This document shows, in pieces, positions 35,835 through 44,938 of a stretch of DNA of 56,523 nt (positions are counted from its first letter, which is position 1; the number at the start of each line of letters is the position of its first letter). A program made the translations under genes and the position numbers. The stretch lies in NCBI GenBank assembly GCA_021795715.1, contig JAJYPD010000012.1:1-56523 (forward strand). The letters run 5' to 3'. The notes under the pieces are model-generated. The model saw only the letters and a program-made list of their open reading frames with translations. It made no database searches and was not told the DNA's origin. The DNA is from Pseudomonadota bacterium (lineage in GTDB: Bacteria; Pseudomonadota; Gammaproteobacteria; Acidiferrobacterales; Acidiferrobacteraceae).

Positions 35835-36211
35835 TACGCCTCCCTTACCCTCACGATGGTCACGACGTTGCCCGCCCCTGCGCAGTACTTGGCCCAAGCG
35901 CTCATCAGTTCGCGCCTCCGTTCCAGGAGGTCACCCCGTCTGTAGGCGGCCTCCACGGCGTTTCCTATGGTATGCGCCCAGGCCATCGCTACCACTTCAC
36001 TCTGAAAGCTCGTGGTTTCGACGGCCCAGTCGCGGAAGGTGCTACGAAAGCCGTGAACCACAATACCGCCACGCCCCATGCGCCGCAGCAGCATGAGTAG
36101 AGACATATTCGACGGCGGCTTACCCGCCCGGCCAGGGAAAATCCACTCGCCTTCTCTGCGGGCTTCGATGACGTCAGGTGTGTCCGTCTTCTGGATGCGG
36201 ATTTCACCCAT
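35834..36211 (-). pseudogene. Chimeric frame: recombinase-accessory start fused to P4-type integrase C-terminus
   Basis: Residues 1-18 (MGEIRIQKTDTPDVIEAR) equal the start of the recombinase-associated HTH protein at 32038. From residue about 19 the protein is the C-terminal catalytic part of a P4-like tyrosine integrase: EWIFPGRAGKPPSNMSLL, VVHGFRSTFRDWA (with the H-x-x-R pair), AHTIGNAVEAAYRRGDL (with His and the active Tyr) and a last helix. The first 250 or so integrase residues, including the first catalytic Arg, are gone. The frame is open and could be translated, but cannot recombine DNA. Confidence 0.8.
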
Positions 36212-36520
36212 ACCAATACCTCTTCGGGCGGGGCTGCGTCGGCTGGTTGCAATTCAAGTACCAGACGCTCGATACCGCAGGCAGCAAGGCGCACTTCGAA
36301 GTCGTTGGGCGACACGATGACCTTCTCCATCAAAAGCCTCGCGATCCTGGATTACTCGGTTGGGAAAAGCTGCTCCCAAATCACGTCGAGCCTGGTCATG
36401 GCCACGGTGAGTTTGGCTTCGTCCGGGGTGGGGTCGGGTTTTATCGCCTGCGGCAACATTTCACGCAGGGATTCACGGACGCGCGGGACCCTCCGCAGTT
36501 GATCCAGCAAGCTCAAGCTC
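36212..36520 (-). pseudogene. Second serine recombinase scrap with nonsense codon
   Basis: Reads LDQLRRVPRVRESLREMLPQ, AIKPDPTPDEAKLTVAMTRL and DVIWEQLFPTE, then TAA at 36352-36354 where the longer copy has CAA (Gln). After it the same frame continues RLLMEKVIVSPNDFEVRL to the C-terminal LVLELQPADA. Its original stop is lost, so the frame runs on. Nucleotide similarity to 32043-32350 is obvious (about 80 % by eye, same orientation). Confidence 0.85.
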
Positions 36521-36656
36521 GCTCTCCGGGACCGTATCCGCGGACGGCTCATGTTCCGCGGTGCGCAGGCGCAACCTGCCAATGACTGTAGCCGGACCAG
36601 ATTGGCCACCCAGTGGAACTCGTCCGCCGAATGAGGCGGACTGGGCTCGCCCATGC

Positions 36657-36685
36657 TTGTCTAATGTAAGTAGGAAGGATAAAGT
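36657..36685 (+). promoter_or_regulatory. Predicted promoter of the AbrB/PIN pair
   Basis: TTGTCT (36657-36662), a 17-nt spacer and TAAAGT (36680-36685) lie 31 nt before the antitoxin. Just upstream a GTCCGCC/GGCGGAC hairpin (about 36630-36650) may insulate it. Confidence 0.55.
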
Positions 36686-36716
36686 TAATTCCCACTTTCC
36701 GATTTATGAGCGCGCC

Positions 36717-36971
36717 ATGACACAAGTCCGCGTCAGACCAAAACACCAGATCACCATCCCTACCCGTATCGCGGAGGCGGCGCACATAAAGCCTGATGAC
36801 GTGCTGGATGTGTCCTATGCCAATGGTGTGGTGACTCTGATCCCCGCCAACCGTAAGGAACGCAAGGAATCGGTGATGGCCTATGCTGGTATTGCTCACG
36901 GTGTCTGGGGCCAAACCACGGCCGAGATTGATGCTGGGCTACAGGCGGCGCGCGCCTCATGGGAAAGATAG
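36717..36971 (+). CDS. AbrB/MazE-type antitoxin (VapB-like)
   Basis: The protein is an 84-residue swapped-hairpin antitoxin: TQVRVRPKHQITIPTRIAEA, HIKPDDVLDVSYANGVVTLIP, then a C-terminal toxin-binding tail ending in QAARASWER. The ATG is at 36717. The end overlaps the PIN-domain gene by 13 nt, so the two are co-expressed. It is expected to bind its own promoter. It looks complete. Confidence 0.87.
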   Translation: MTQVRVRPKHQITIPTRIAEAAHIKPDDVLDVSYANGVVTLIPANRKERKESVMAYAGIAHGVWGQTTAEIDAGLQAARASWER

Positions 36972-37414
36972 ACGACACCTTGGCCCGGATGTCCGGGCAT
37001 CGCGTCTATGTAGATACCAATGTTTTTGTGTATTTCCTTGACCGCCGCACTGACTTCTTTGCAGTGGTCGCCCCCATCCTCCAAGCCATCGAGGCTGGCA
37101 CACTTATTGGCTTTACCGGGGACGCGACGTTGGCAGAGATCCTGGTCAGACCCTACCAGTCCGATAATCTGGGGCTGGCCGCCAGCATCAAGGCATTTTT
37201 CAGGACGGAAGACTTCCTGACCATACTGCCCCATGATGCCGAGACTTTTGACTTGGCGGCACAACTGCGAGCCAAACAGGGCATGAAATTTATCGATGCG
37301 CTGCACTATGCCACCGCAATTCGCGCCGGTTGCAAATTCTTTGTGACAAATGACATCGGTATTCGTGCCAGCGATGTTCTGGAGGTTATCCAGCTAAAAA
37401 CATTGATCGGATAA
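36959..37414 (+). CDS. PIN-domain toxin (VapC-like ribonuclease)
   Basis: VapC-type PIN nucleases cut tRNA or rRNA. The 151-residue protein shows the acidic centre: VYVDTNVFVYFLD (first Asp), a Glu in LAEILVRPY, KFIDALHYATAI (Asp) and FFVTNDIGIR (last Asp). It seems intact and is coupled to the AbrB-type antitoxin. The downstream stretch 37415-37544 contains a short ATGCATTGGT tandem and nothing else recognised. Confidence 0.87.
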   Translation: MGKIDDTLARMSGHRVYVDTNVFVYFLDRRTDFFAVVAPILQAIEAGTLIGFTGDATLAEILVRPYQSDNLGLAASIKAFFRTEDFLTILPHDAETFDLAAQLRAKQGMKFIDALHYATAIRAGCKFFVTNDIGIRASDVLEVIQLKTLIG

Positions 37415-37544
37415 AATCCCGCGTATTGTCAATTCAAAGCCACCCAGCCAAAAAAATGCATTGGTAATGCATTGGTATTGGATGATCTGGTGTTGGCGAT
37501 CATGTAAAACCGTGTCTTTTTGACACCAAGACGCGGATTCCCGG

Positions 37545-37760
37545 TTACCGCGGGGCATAGCCCTGTTTCGCCAGAGCCTCCCGCAAGCGCTCGGCCAGGC
37601 ACGGCATGGCGGTGGCCTCATCGTCGGATAGGGCGAGCGTCCGGTAGTGATCCCAGGTGGCGCGCTTTAGGAACGACGCAAAGGCGGTGGCCTCGTCGGG
37701 CCAAGCCCGCTCAACGTGCAGACAGAGAGGGTCCGGTTCGATGTTGTCTTTTGGGATCGC
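37545..37760 (-). pseudogene. C-terminal coding remnant, family not recognised
   Basis: An open minus-strand stretch of about 71 codons, without a good start, reads DPLCLHVERAWPDEATAFAS, then FLKRATWDHYRTLALSDDEA and LAERLREALAKQGYAPR before TAA at 37545. Its composition looks protein-like. It is probably the end of an island or plasmid gene whose 5' part was lost next to the IS66 scrap. Confidence 0.4.
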
Positions 37761-37782
37761 TCAAGATAATTGTCGCTGACCA

Positions 37783-37966
37783 CTCTTCGCCGGCAATGAC
37801 GCCGGCGGTGAACGGGCCGCTGCCATCTACACCTTGATCGAGACCTACCACCTGAACGCCCTCGATCCGTTCGGGTATCTCTGCGACGTCCTCGAGAAAT
37901 CGCCGACCTCCCCACAGGCGCCTATCCGAACCCCTGCCCTTCAACTGGATGCGCAGTCTGCTCTAA
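37783..37966 (+). pseudogene. IS66-family transposase C-terminal scrap
   Basis: Reads LFAGNDAGGERAAAIYTLIE, then TYHLNALDPFGYLCDVLEK, matching the C-terminus of IS66 transposases. A frameshift near 37910 leads to LPFNWM (family LLPWNW) and a stop at 37964-37966. No terminal inverted repeat was recognised. It is dead. Confidence 0.75.
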
Positions 37967-38262
37967 CGGCCCGAGTGCGAGTAGGCGGGTGGTCCGACGA
38001 TTACAAACGGATGGATCTGTAGTGATGCGGAATCGGCGATCTCCTTGGCCGTGAGATAACGACCTCTTTCGCCATCGAGCCCCCCGACCTCCGGATCGTC
38101 GGGCTTGAACTTTCGGTTGATGCCAAGTCGCATCATCAAGTGCCGCGCAATGCGACGCTCAAATTCGAGGATGTCCGCTTCGTGGCACAGAACGTGACAG
38201 AACAGCTTATGGGGACTCTGATATACGTATCGCGCTTTAAGCGCGTTTAGGTGATGAGAGCC
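37963..38262 (-). pseudogene. Unrecognised coding remnant
   Basis: About 97 open codons follow a TGA, with no good early start: YVYQSPHKLFCHVLCHEADI, LEFERRIARHLMMRLGINRK, FKPDDPEVGGLDGERGRYLT, ending IVGPPAYSHSGR. The composition is protein-like and the Cys/His cluster could bind metal. I do not recognise it. It ends exactly at the IS66 scrap, suggesting insertion damage. Between it and the right repeat (38263-38400) nothing is recognised. Confidence 0.4.
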
Positions 38263-38400
38263 TGGTCAGCGGATCCCATCAGGGACAGAAGCCGCTGGCT
38301 TCACATACAAAGTCCGGATGTATGGCTGCATACCGTACCTTCTTGACCTCGTGAAATGAGGGCTTGGCAGACATGGGGGCGACCATGCATGAGTATAGTA

Positions 38401-38640
38401 AGTAATACAATCGCCTTGCCTAGTCAATGCAGGCGCATTGCCTAGATTGCTGCCATCCTGCCTGGAAGCTCGGGGGTGACCGGCAACCCGTTGCCCACAT
38501 CGAACAACGCGTGCCGGGCTGTCCATCCAATCGGGCAATTGTCCACGAAAACGGCCCCATGATCCAAAACCGGGACTATAAACCGGCGGAGGGACTCCTC
38601 TTCAGATGACGGACGCGGATTCGGTCCCCAATGCACCACC
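38401..38640 (-). repeat. Right copy of the ~240-bp inverted repeat
   Basis: This is the reverse complement of 29374-29615 with scattered substitutions. Its outer end (38611-38640, plus strand) reads GGACGCGGATTCGGTCCCC, again like the ssrA T-arm, followed by CACCACC, but the terminator part seen in the left copy is missing. The prlF promoter region is copied, but no toxin-antitoxin genes follow it. Confidence 0.85.
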
Positions 38641-38689
38641 TGGGGGCCACCGAAGACGACAGCGTCATAACGCCCGGTCCCACGGCTAT

Positions 38690-39150
38690 GGTGACATCGC
38701 TTCTGGGTGCCCCCGCCACCGGCGCAAAATCGATCGCACTTCACCAAACACAGCCACCACCAGTCCGGCAACCGGTAGGCGTGGCGGCCCCGAGGCACCA
38801 ACATGCTCCTTGGCATCGCGCTGTGGGATGGAGCAGCTACCGCCGGCCATTGCTCTTCTTGACCATATGCCACCGTGACCGGGTGTGCGCCCGTCGTTGC
38901 CGAAGACCATGCCCTTGCGCCTTCGAGCGGGTGTCGTTGCCATGGACACGGCTGTTGGTCGGCCGAATCGCATGCGTCTTATCCCATCGCTCCTGCTCAG
39001 TGATCGGAAGATGCTCTGCCGGGTACCACTGGCCGTTGTGACGCAGCTCGCCAAGGCAGGTCCGGTTGTGAAGCCGCGCGGGTACAAGGGTCTTGTCGAT
39101 CCGCTTGCCCTTACGCATGCGACCATCCTGCGCAAAACGCCAACCGCACG
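38690..39150 (-). pseudogene. Third serine recombinase scrap, frameshifted
   Basis: One frame reads RIDKTLVPARLHNRTCLGEL, RHNGQWYPAEHLPI and THAIRPTNSRVHGNDT. Another continues KGMVFGNDGRTPGHG and DAKEHVGASGPPRLPVAGL. Both correspond to the middle of the copy at 32035-32904. Several frameshifts exist. It is the last island sequence before ppa. Confidence 0.82.
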
Positions 39151-39215
39151 GATTCATGCGCCGGACATCAACCCGCGCTCCTTGGACCTGCAACGATTCC
39201 GATCCGTGCCGTCCC

Positions 39216-39764
39216 TCAGAAACGCGGCTTCTGGTTGGCCGCCTGATACCGCTGGATGCCGTCCATGATTTCCTTGTGCGCCTCCTCGCCGCTCACCCAA
39301 CCCTCGATCTTCACCCATTTGTGGGGTTCCAGATCCTTGTAGTGTGCGAAGAAATGCGCGATCTGATCAAGGAGCAGCCCCGGGAGATCCTCGCGCTTGC
39401 GGTAATGCCGGTAGGAAACGCAGAGCTTGTCGATGGGAACGGCGATGATCTTCGCGTCCGGCCCCTTCTCATCCTGCATTTTCAGCATCCCCAATGACCG
39501 GCATGTGATCACCGAACCGCTGATCAGCGGAACCGGCGTCAGCACAAGCACATCCACCGGATCACCATCCTCGGCCAGCGTATGCGGGATGTAGCCGTAA
39601 TTGCAGGGGTAATGCATCGCCGTGTTCATGAAGCGGTCGACAAACATCGCCCCGCTCTCTTTGTCCATCTCGTATTTGACCGGCGGACCGTTGGCGGGAA
39701 TTTCGATGATCACGTTGACGGTTTCGGGAATACCTTTTCCGGGAGTTACTCTGTCAAGATTCAC
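39216..39764 (-). CDS. ppa: Inorganic pyrophosphatase
   Basis: Ppa hydrolyses pyrophosphate and so pulls biosynthetic reactions forward. The 182-residue soluble family I enzyme has the signatures [38 protein letters not shown] (with the metal Asp residues) and KWVKIEGW near the C-terminus. It is the first intact chromosomal gene on the right of the island. ATG is at 39764. It follows the MscS gene on the same strand after a hairpin. Confidence 0.96.
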   Translation of the reverse strand: MNLDRVTPGKGIPETVNVIIEIPANGPPVKYEMDKESGAMFVDRFMNTAMHYPCNYGYIPHTLAEDGDPVDVLVLTPVPLISGSVITCRSLGMLKMQDEKGPDAKIIAVPIDKLCVSYRHYRKREDLPGLLLDQIAHFFAHYKDLEPHKWVKIEGWVSGEEAHKEIMDGIQRYQAANQKPRF

Positions 39765-39814
39765 GGGCGTCTACCTGAGTGCGTGTTGGACTTCGGCCAT
39801 CTGCATCCTTTGTT

Positions 39815-39833
39815 CCCTGCCGCAACGGCAGGG
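39815..39833 (-). other. Hairpin between the mscS-like gene and ppa
   Basis: CCCTGCCG (39815-39822) and CGGCAGGG (39826-39833) form an 8-bp perfect stem with a 3-nt loop. No T-tract follows on either strand. It may be a weak terminator or processing site. Confidence 0.45.
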
Positions 39834-39840
39834 TGCCACC

Positions 39841-40869
39841 TTAGTGCGCCGAACCGGCGGGATGCGTATAGGGAAGACAGTCGGCAAAGAATTCCGCCTT
39901 GGCGCGATCGCGCAGGCGCTGCGGTACGGAGCCGCGCACCTCGATACTCACGGTCGTGGGCGATACGTCCACGATCAAAACCGCAGGCGGATCCCAGCCG
40001 AGAGGGGCAATCTCCGGCAAGGCCTCCCCGCCCGGAGGCGTCGCCGGAACCGGCTCGTCTGGACGCGGCCCGAAATGGCGGCCGGCCGCCGCCGTCATCT
40101 TCGCCAGCACATCGGGGACATCAAGGGCGGCATTGATGTCGAAACGAAACGTGATTCGCGCCCAATCATCAGGCGAAAACCGCACAAGGCCGGCCGTGAT
40201 AACCACCCCGTTCGGAACACGCATCAGCTGACCGTCTTCAAGACGCAGCTCCGAATAAAAGAGGTTGATGTCACGGATCACGCCGCGGTAACCCTGCGGC
40301 CGCATGACATGCGGGTAGGTCTCGGCCATCATCGGAAACTGCCAGGCGACGATTTGCACCTGATCGCCCACCTCAAACGGCTTGAAAAGGGCGATGGCCA
40401 GACCGCCGAAGAAGTTCGCAAAGAACGACTGGCCGGCCACGCCGAGCATGACCGAAATCACCGTGCCGCCCACCACCAGGCCGCTGAGCGCCCCGCCGAC
40501 AGCGAAAACCGCCACGAGTGCAAGAAGGGCGTACAGGAGCAGACGGGTCAGATAGATGCCCGTGACCGTATCCTGCCAGGCCAGATTCTGCGCCATTCGG
40601 GCCTGCCCGTACCGCACCGCCTCGAGGCGCTGTGCCCGGTGCTTGGCCATGGCCCCCTCGATGTCGCGGATGATACGCAGCCCGGCACCGACCACAACGA
40701 TCACCTTGAGGACCGTGATCAGGCCGTGATCAAGATGATAGTGATCCCGCGCCCAGACCAGTCCGTACAGCAAGGCGACGGCAAGCACCGTCCACAGAAT
40801 CGTCCCGAACGGCAGCAGCCGCCAGAGGCCGCCCCACCGGGGTTTCCGAGGAAGCTCGAATTTGCTCAT
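39841..40869 (-). CDS. MscS-family mechanosensitive channel
   Basis: MscS channels open under membrane tension to release solutes after osmotic downshock. The 342-residue protein has transmembrane helices at about 20-43, 50-70 and 105-160. The pore-lining helix and the following beta domain are seen in GVAGQSFFANFFGGLAIAL and FKPFEVGDQV, then VPNGVVI. ATG 40869 is chosen; upstream residues look unconserved. It is divergent from xseB. Confidence 0.9.
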   Translation of the reverse strand: MSKFELPRKPRWGGLWRLLPFGTILWTVLAVALLYGLVWARDHYHLDHGLITVLKVIVVVGAGLRIIRDIEGAMAKHRAQRLEAVRYGQARMAQNLAWQDTVTGIYLTRLLLYALLALVAVFAVGGALSGLVVGGTVISVMLGVAGQSFFANFFGGLAIALFKPFEVGDQVQIVAWQFPMMAETYPHVMRPQGYRGVIRDINLFYSELRLEDGQLMRVPNGVVITAGLVRFSPDDWARITFRFDINAALDVPDVLAKMTAAAGRHFGPRPDEPVPATPPGGEALPEIAPLGWDPPAVLIVDVSPTTVSIEVRGSVPQRLRDRAKAEFFADCLPYTHPAGSAH

Positions 40870-40995
40870 CGGCCGAGTATACCGTGCCTGGCTGACTGAT
40901 CGAACCCCGGTTGGCAGGAGTGCGCGCCGCGCCCTCCTGCCAATTGACGCTAGCTCATCATTGCAGTAGGGTGACGCAAAGCGCGAGGGTCTATA

Positions 40996-41238
40996 GTGAG
41001 TGAACTGCCACCCCTTCCCGACTTCGAGGCTGCGCTCGCGGAGCTCGAGCAGATCGTCAGCCAGATGGAGAGCGGACAACAGACTCTGGAAGAGGCGATG
41101 TCGGCCTTCCAGCGCGGCATGGAGCTGTCAAAGCTGTGCGAAACAGGATTAAAAGAAGCCGAACAACGCGTGGAGCGACTCGTCGCGGACAACGGCACTT
41201 ACCGAGTTGAACCCTTCAAACCCAGCGAACGTAGCTAG
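40996..41238 (+). CDS. xseB: Exodeoxyribonuclease VII small subunit
   Basis: XseB is the small subunit of ExoVII, which degrades single-stranded DNA. The 80 residues contain FEAALAELEQIVSQMESGQQ and FQRGMELSKLCETGLKEAEQ, the family pattern. The start is GTG 40996. Its TAG shares one base with the GTG start of ispA. The xseB-ispA-dxs operon is conserved in gammaproteobacteria. The large subunit XseA is not in this window. Confidence 0.93.
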   Translation: MSELPPLPDFEAALAELEQIVSQMESGQQTLEEAMSAFQRGMELSKLCETGLKEAEQRVERLVADNGTYRVEPFKPSERS

Positions 41239-42116
41239 TGGACCAAATTTCCGAAGCAGCGCTCAAGCGCTACCGGGACCGGGTCGAAATGGTCCTCAGC
41301 CGGCTGTTGCCGCCGGCCGACGAGAGCCCGAGTGAACTGCACAGCGCGATGCGCTATGCGACCCTCGGGGGCGGCAAGCGCCTGCGCGCGTGCCTCGTGT
41401 ACGGAACGGGTGAAGCCATGGGTGCGCCGCTCGACGCGCTGGATACAGCGGCGGCCGCTGTCGAGCTGATACACGCCTATTCCCTGATTCACGATGACCT
41501 GCCTTGCATGGACGATGACGATTTTCGTCGGGGCAAGCCCAGTTGCCATAAGGCCTTTGGCGAAGCCATGGCGCTGCTGGCCGGAGACGCCCTGCAGACG
41601 GCCGCCTTCGAGGCGCTCGCGCAGGCTGCGCACCTCAATGCACAGACGCGCATCGACATGGTGGCGGCACTCGCGCACGCCTCGGGCGCGCATGGTATGG
41701 TGGGCGGCCAGGTGCTCGATCTGATGGCCGGCCTGAACACGTCACTGGATGAACTGGAGATCCGGCATCGACGCAAGACCGGCGCCCTGATTCATGCGGC
41801 GGTCCGGCTCGGCGCGCTGGCCGCGCAGCCCCAGATCCCGGCAGGACTCGATGAGTATGGCGCGGCCCTCGGTCTCGCCTTCCAGATCGCTGATGATCTG
41901 CTCGATGTGGAGGGCGAAGCCGTCGTGGTCGGGAAGACGGTCGGTGCGGATGCGGCCGCCGGCAAGGCCACATTTCCCGCCCTGCTCGGCATCAACGGGG
42001 CCCGGCAGATGGCGCAGGATCTGTATCAGCAATGCGTGGCGAGCCTGAATTTCCTCGGCGACAACGGGCGGTTCCTCGCGGTCATTGCCCACCGGGCGGT
42101 TGAGCGGGATCATTAG
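41238..42116 (+). CDS. ispA: Farnesyl diphosphate synthase (geranyltranstransferase)
   Basis: IspA makes farnesyl diphosphate from IPP and allylic diphosphates for quinones and undecaprenyl phosphate. The 292-residue protein has [16 protein letters not shown], the first Asp-rich motif [16 protein letters not shown] and the second, FQIADDLLD, with [15 protein letters not shown] downstream. It starts with GTG 41238 in the last base of the xseB stop and is followed by dxs after 4 nt. Confidence 0.95.
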   Translation: MDQISEAALKRYRDRVEMVLSRLLPPADESPSELHSAMRYATLGGGKRLRACLVYGTGEAMGAPLDALDTAAAAVELIHAYSLIHDDLPCMDDDDFRRGKPSCHKAFGEAMALLAGDALQTAAFEALAQAAHLNAQTRIDMVAALAHASGAHGMVGGQVLDLMAGLNTSLDELEIRHRRKTGALIHAAVRLGALAAQPQIPAGLDEYGAALGLAFQIADDLLDVEGEAVVVGKTVGADAAAGKATFPALLGINGARQMAQDLYQQCVASLNFLGDNGRFLAVIAHRAVERDH

Positions 42117-42120
42117 AGTC

Positions 42121-44001
42121 ATGCGCGCGCCAAAGCGAACACTACTGGAAAGCATTGATGCGCCGGCCGACCTGCGTCGTGTGCCGGAGGACCGCCTGCC
42201 GCAGCTTGCGCAGGAGTTGCGTGATTTTCTGATCACCACAGTCAGTCAGACCGGCGGGCATTTGTCGGCGGGCCTCGGAACGGTGGAGCTGACCATCGCC
42301 CTGCACTACGTCTTCAATACCCCGGATGACCGCATCGTCTGGGATGTCGGCCATCAGACCTATCCGCACAAGATCCTGACCGGCCGGCGCGACCGCATGC
42401 ACACCCTGCGGCGCGCGGGCGGTTTGTCGGGTTTTCCCAGGCGCCCGGAAAGCGAGTACGACACCTTTGGTGTCGGTCACTCCAGCACCTCCATCAGCGC
42501 GGCGCTGGGCATGGCGGTGGCGGCAGCGCGGCAACAGTCGTCTCGCCAGGTTGTCGCCGTCATCGGCGACGGGGCGCTGACTGCGGGCATGGCCTTTGAG
42601 GCCCTGAACAACGCCGGCGACATGGATGCCAATCTGCTCGTTGTCCTAAATGACAACGACATGTCCATCTCGCCAAACGTCGGCGCACTGTCCAGCTACC
42701 TTGCCCGCATCCTGTCAGGGCGGGTGTTTTCCAGCGTCCGCGAGGGCAGCAAGACCGTGCTGAGCACGATTCAGCCCGTCTTTGAGCTAGCCAAGCGCGT
42801 CGAGGAACACATCAAGGGGATGGTGACACCCGGCACGTTCTTCGAGGAACTCGGCTTCAATTACATCGGCCCCATCGACGGGCATGACCTGACCAGCCTC
42901 ATTCCGACGTTACGCAATATGCGGGGACTGAGCGGGCCGCGCTTCCTTCACGTTGTGACCCGCAAGGGCAAGGGTTACGAGCCGGCGGAGGGCGATCCCT
43001 GCGTCTATCATGGCGTCACACCGTTTGATCCGTCGACCGGCAAGATGGAAAGCAAGCCGACCGGCAAGACGTTCACCCAGGTGTTCGGCGAGTGGCTCTG
43101 CGACGAGGCCGCTCGCGACCCGCGTCTCATCGGCATTACGCCGGCGATGCGCGAAGGGTCGGGACTGGTGGATTTTTCCCGGCGTTTCCCCGACCGGTAT
43201 TTCGACGTGGGCATCGCCGAACAGCACGCGGTCACGTTCGCAGCGGGGCTTGCGTGCGAAGGCCTGAAACCGGTGGTGGCCATTTACTCGACTTTTTTGC
43301 AGCGCGCCTACGACCAGGCAATCCACGATGTGGCGATCCAGAATCTGCCCGTGACCTTCGCGATCGATCGGGGAGGACTGGTTGGGGCAGACGGCGCCAC
43401 GCATGCCGGCAGTTTTGATTTGAGCTATATGCGCTGCATTCCGAACTTTGTGATCATGACGCCGGCCGATGAAAACGAATGCCGGCAGATGCTTCATACC
43501 GCTTTCGTTCATGACGGACCGGCGGCTGTCCGCTATCCCCGCGGAACCGGGCCCGGCGTGGCCACGCAGACCGCACTGAATGCCATTGCGCTTGGCAGCG
43601 CCGAGATCCGCCGCCATGGGGCGCGGGTGGCGCTTTTGGCATTCGGAACCTTGCTGAGCGCAGCCCTCGACGCCGGCAACGCCCTGAATGCGACCGTCGT
43701 GAACATGCGCTTCGTAAAGCCCCTGGATACGGCGCTCATCACCGCATTGGCGGGCGATCACGAACTGCTGGTCACCATCGAGGAAAACGTGGTCGCCGGA
43801 GGCGCGGGAAGCGCGGTGGCCGAGTTCCTGGCTCAGCAGCAGATGGTCGTGCCGGTTCTGCATCTGGGATTGCCAGATGAATTCCTTGAACACGGTTCAC
43901 CGGCAAAAATGCTGGCGGAATGCGGTCTTGACGCAGACGGTATACGCCGGCAGGTGGAGGCCGCCCTCCCCGGTCTTGCCCGCGTTCCGGAATCGGCTTA
44001 A
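42121..44001 (+). CDS. dxs: 1-deoxy-D-xylulose-5-phosphate synthase
   Basis: Dxs joins pyruvate and glyceraldehyde 3-phosphate, the first step of the MEP isoprenoid pathway. The 626-residue thiamine-diphosphate enzyme shows [16 protein letters not shown], the [18 protein letters not shown] cofactor motif and [15 protein letters not shown], then [13 protein letters not shown] and [15 protein letters not shown] in the pyrimidine domain. ATG 42121 is chosen over an in-frame start inside ispA. It is the last gene of the xseB-ispA-dxs unit, with folE2 29 nt downstream. Confidence 0.97.
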   Translation: MRAPKRTLLESIDAPADLRRVPEDRLPQLAQELRDFLITTVSQTGGHLSAGLGTVELTIALHYVFNTPDDRIVWDVGHQTYPHKILTGRRDRMHTLRRAGGLSGFPRRPESEYDTFGVGHSSTSISAALGMAVAAARQQSSRQVVAVIGDGALTAGMAFEALNNAGDMDANLLVVLNDNDMSISPNVGALSSYLARILSGRVFSSVREGSKTVLSTIQPVFELAKRVEEHIKGMVTPGTFFEELGFNYIGPIDGHDLTSLIPTLRNMRGLSGPRFLHVVTRKGKGYEPAEGDPCVYHGVTPFDPSTGKMESKPTGKTFTQVFGEWLCDEAARDPRLIGITPAMREGSGLVDFSRRFPDRYFDVGIAEQHAVTFAAGLACEGLKPVVAIYSTFLQRAYDQAIHDVAIQNLPVTFAIDRGGLVGADGATHAGSFDLSYMRCIPNFVIMTPADENECRQMLHTAFVHDGPAAVRYPRGTGPGVATQTALNAIALGSAEIRRHGARVALLAFGTLLSAALDAGNALNATVVNMRFVKPLDTALITALAGDHELLVTIEENVVAGGAGSAVAEFLAQQQMVVPVLHLGLPDEFLEHGSPAKMLAECGLDADGIRRQVEAALPGLARVPESA

Positions 44002-44030
44002 AATCGACCAATTCACTCAGGATTTACGCC

Positions 44031-44855
44031 ATGACCGCCGCTTCTTCTTCCCCGCGGACGGACTGCATCGCCGATGTGCAAAACAGTCCCGACTCGCGCC
44101 ATATCGCCATCGATAAGGTGGGCATCAAGGACATTCGCCACCCTGTACGGGTCAAGGATCGCAGTCAGGGCGAGCAACATACGGTTGCGATGTTCAATAT
44201 GTACGTGGAGCTGCCGCACAATTTCAAAGGCACGCACATGTCGCGATTCGTCGAGATCCTAAACCACTACGAAACGGAAATCTCGGTCGAGTCGTTTCCG
44301 CACATGCTGGCGGAGATGGTCGACCGTCTTGAGGCCAATGTCGGCCATATCGAAATGACCTTCCCCTACTTCGTCACCAAATCGGCACCGGTGTCGGGCG
44401 TGCGCAGTCTCATGGACTACCAGGTAAGCTTCGTCGGCGAGATCCATGGCGGACAGCACAGCACGACCGCGAAAGTGGTGGTGCCCGTCACCAGTCTGTG
44501 CCCCTGCTCCAAGGAAATCTCCGAGCGCGGCGCCCACAATCAACGCTCCCATGTCACGGTCAGCGTCCGCGCCAACCGCTTCGTCTGGATCGAAGACATC
44601 ATCGATCTGGTGGAAAAGCAGGCAAGCTGCGAACTGTATGGCCTGCTGAAGCGCCCCGATGAAAAATTCGTCACCGAAAGGGCCTACGACAATCCGCGCT
44701 TCGTCGAGGACATGGTGCGGGAAGTGGCCAGCGTCTTGAACCAGGACGACCGCATCGACGCCTACACCGTGGAATCGGAAAACTTCGAATCGATTCACAA
44801 TCATTCGGCCTACGCCCTGATCAGCCGCGATAAAAGTCTCCCGGCCAAGATCTGA
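44031..44855 (+). CDS. folE2: GTP cyclohydrolase FolE2 (type IB)
   Basis: FolE2 opens GTP to dihydroneopterin triphosphate for folate and queuosine-type precursors and works with metals other than zinc. The 274-residue protein shows the key Cys in [33 protein letters not shown] near the N-terminus and the Glu/His-rich [15 protein letters not shown] at the end. No FolE is seen in the window. It is probably expressed with dxs or from its own promoter. Confidence 0.95.
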   Translation: MTAASSSPRTDCIADVQNSPDSRHIAIDKVGIKDIRHPVRVKDRSQGEQHTVAMFNMYVELPHNFKGTHMSRFVEILNHYETEISVESFPHMLAEMVDRLEANVGHIEMTFPYFVTKSAPVSGVRSLMDYQVSFVGEIHGGQHSTTAKVVVPVTSLCPCSKEISERGAHNQRSHVTVSVRANRFVWIEDIIDLVEKQASCELYGLLKRPDEKFVTERAYDNPRFVEDMVREVASVLNQDDRIDAYTVESENFESIHNHSAYALISRDKSLPAKI

Positions 44856-44902
44856 ACGCAGGCGACCCGGTCTGCGCCCCTTGCCGCTCCTGGGCTTTTC
44901 TG

Positions 44903-44922
44903 TTAGCGTGCTAATAATTAGC
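44903..44922. promoter_or_regulatory. Overlapping palindromes, probable MarR operator
   Basis: TTAGCGTGCTAA (44903-44914, 5+2+5 palindrome) overlaps GCTAATAATTAGC (44910-44922, 6+1+6). They end 16 bp before the marR start. Such AT-rich palindromes next to a MarR gene usually bind the encoded repressor. Confidence 0.65.
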
Positions 44923-44938
44923 CTAGGAAGGAGCTGTT

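Larger units (their letters stand above)
27293..39215. mobile_element. Decayed genomic island at the 3' end of ssrA
   Basis: About 11.9 kb between the tmRNA 3' end and ppa contains no housekeeping gene. It holds ParA-like, toxin-antitoxin, recombinase, integrase and transposase sequences, many broken. The tmRNA 3' end is a well-known integrase target, and diverged tmRNA-end copies lie inside. The left edge is sharp (27293). The right edge is set only by the start of intact ppa and the last recombinase scrap (about 39150), with no clear direct repeat there. No complete integrase is present, so mobility is probably lost. Confidence 0.85.

Noticed and set aside
37459-37484. Short tandem ATGCATTGGT repeat as a CRISPR or origin iteron
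   Set aside because: Only two copies without spacers of regular size; no cas gene and no replication protein in the window.
39150-39215. Direct repeat of the ssrA 3' end marking the right island border
   Set aside because: No convincing T-arm or CCACCA copy lies just before ppa; the nearest is at 38611-38640, inside the repeat.
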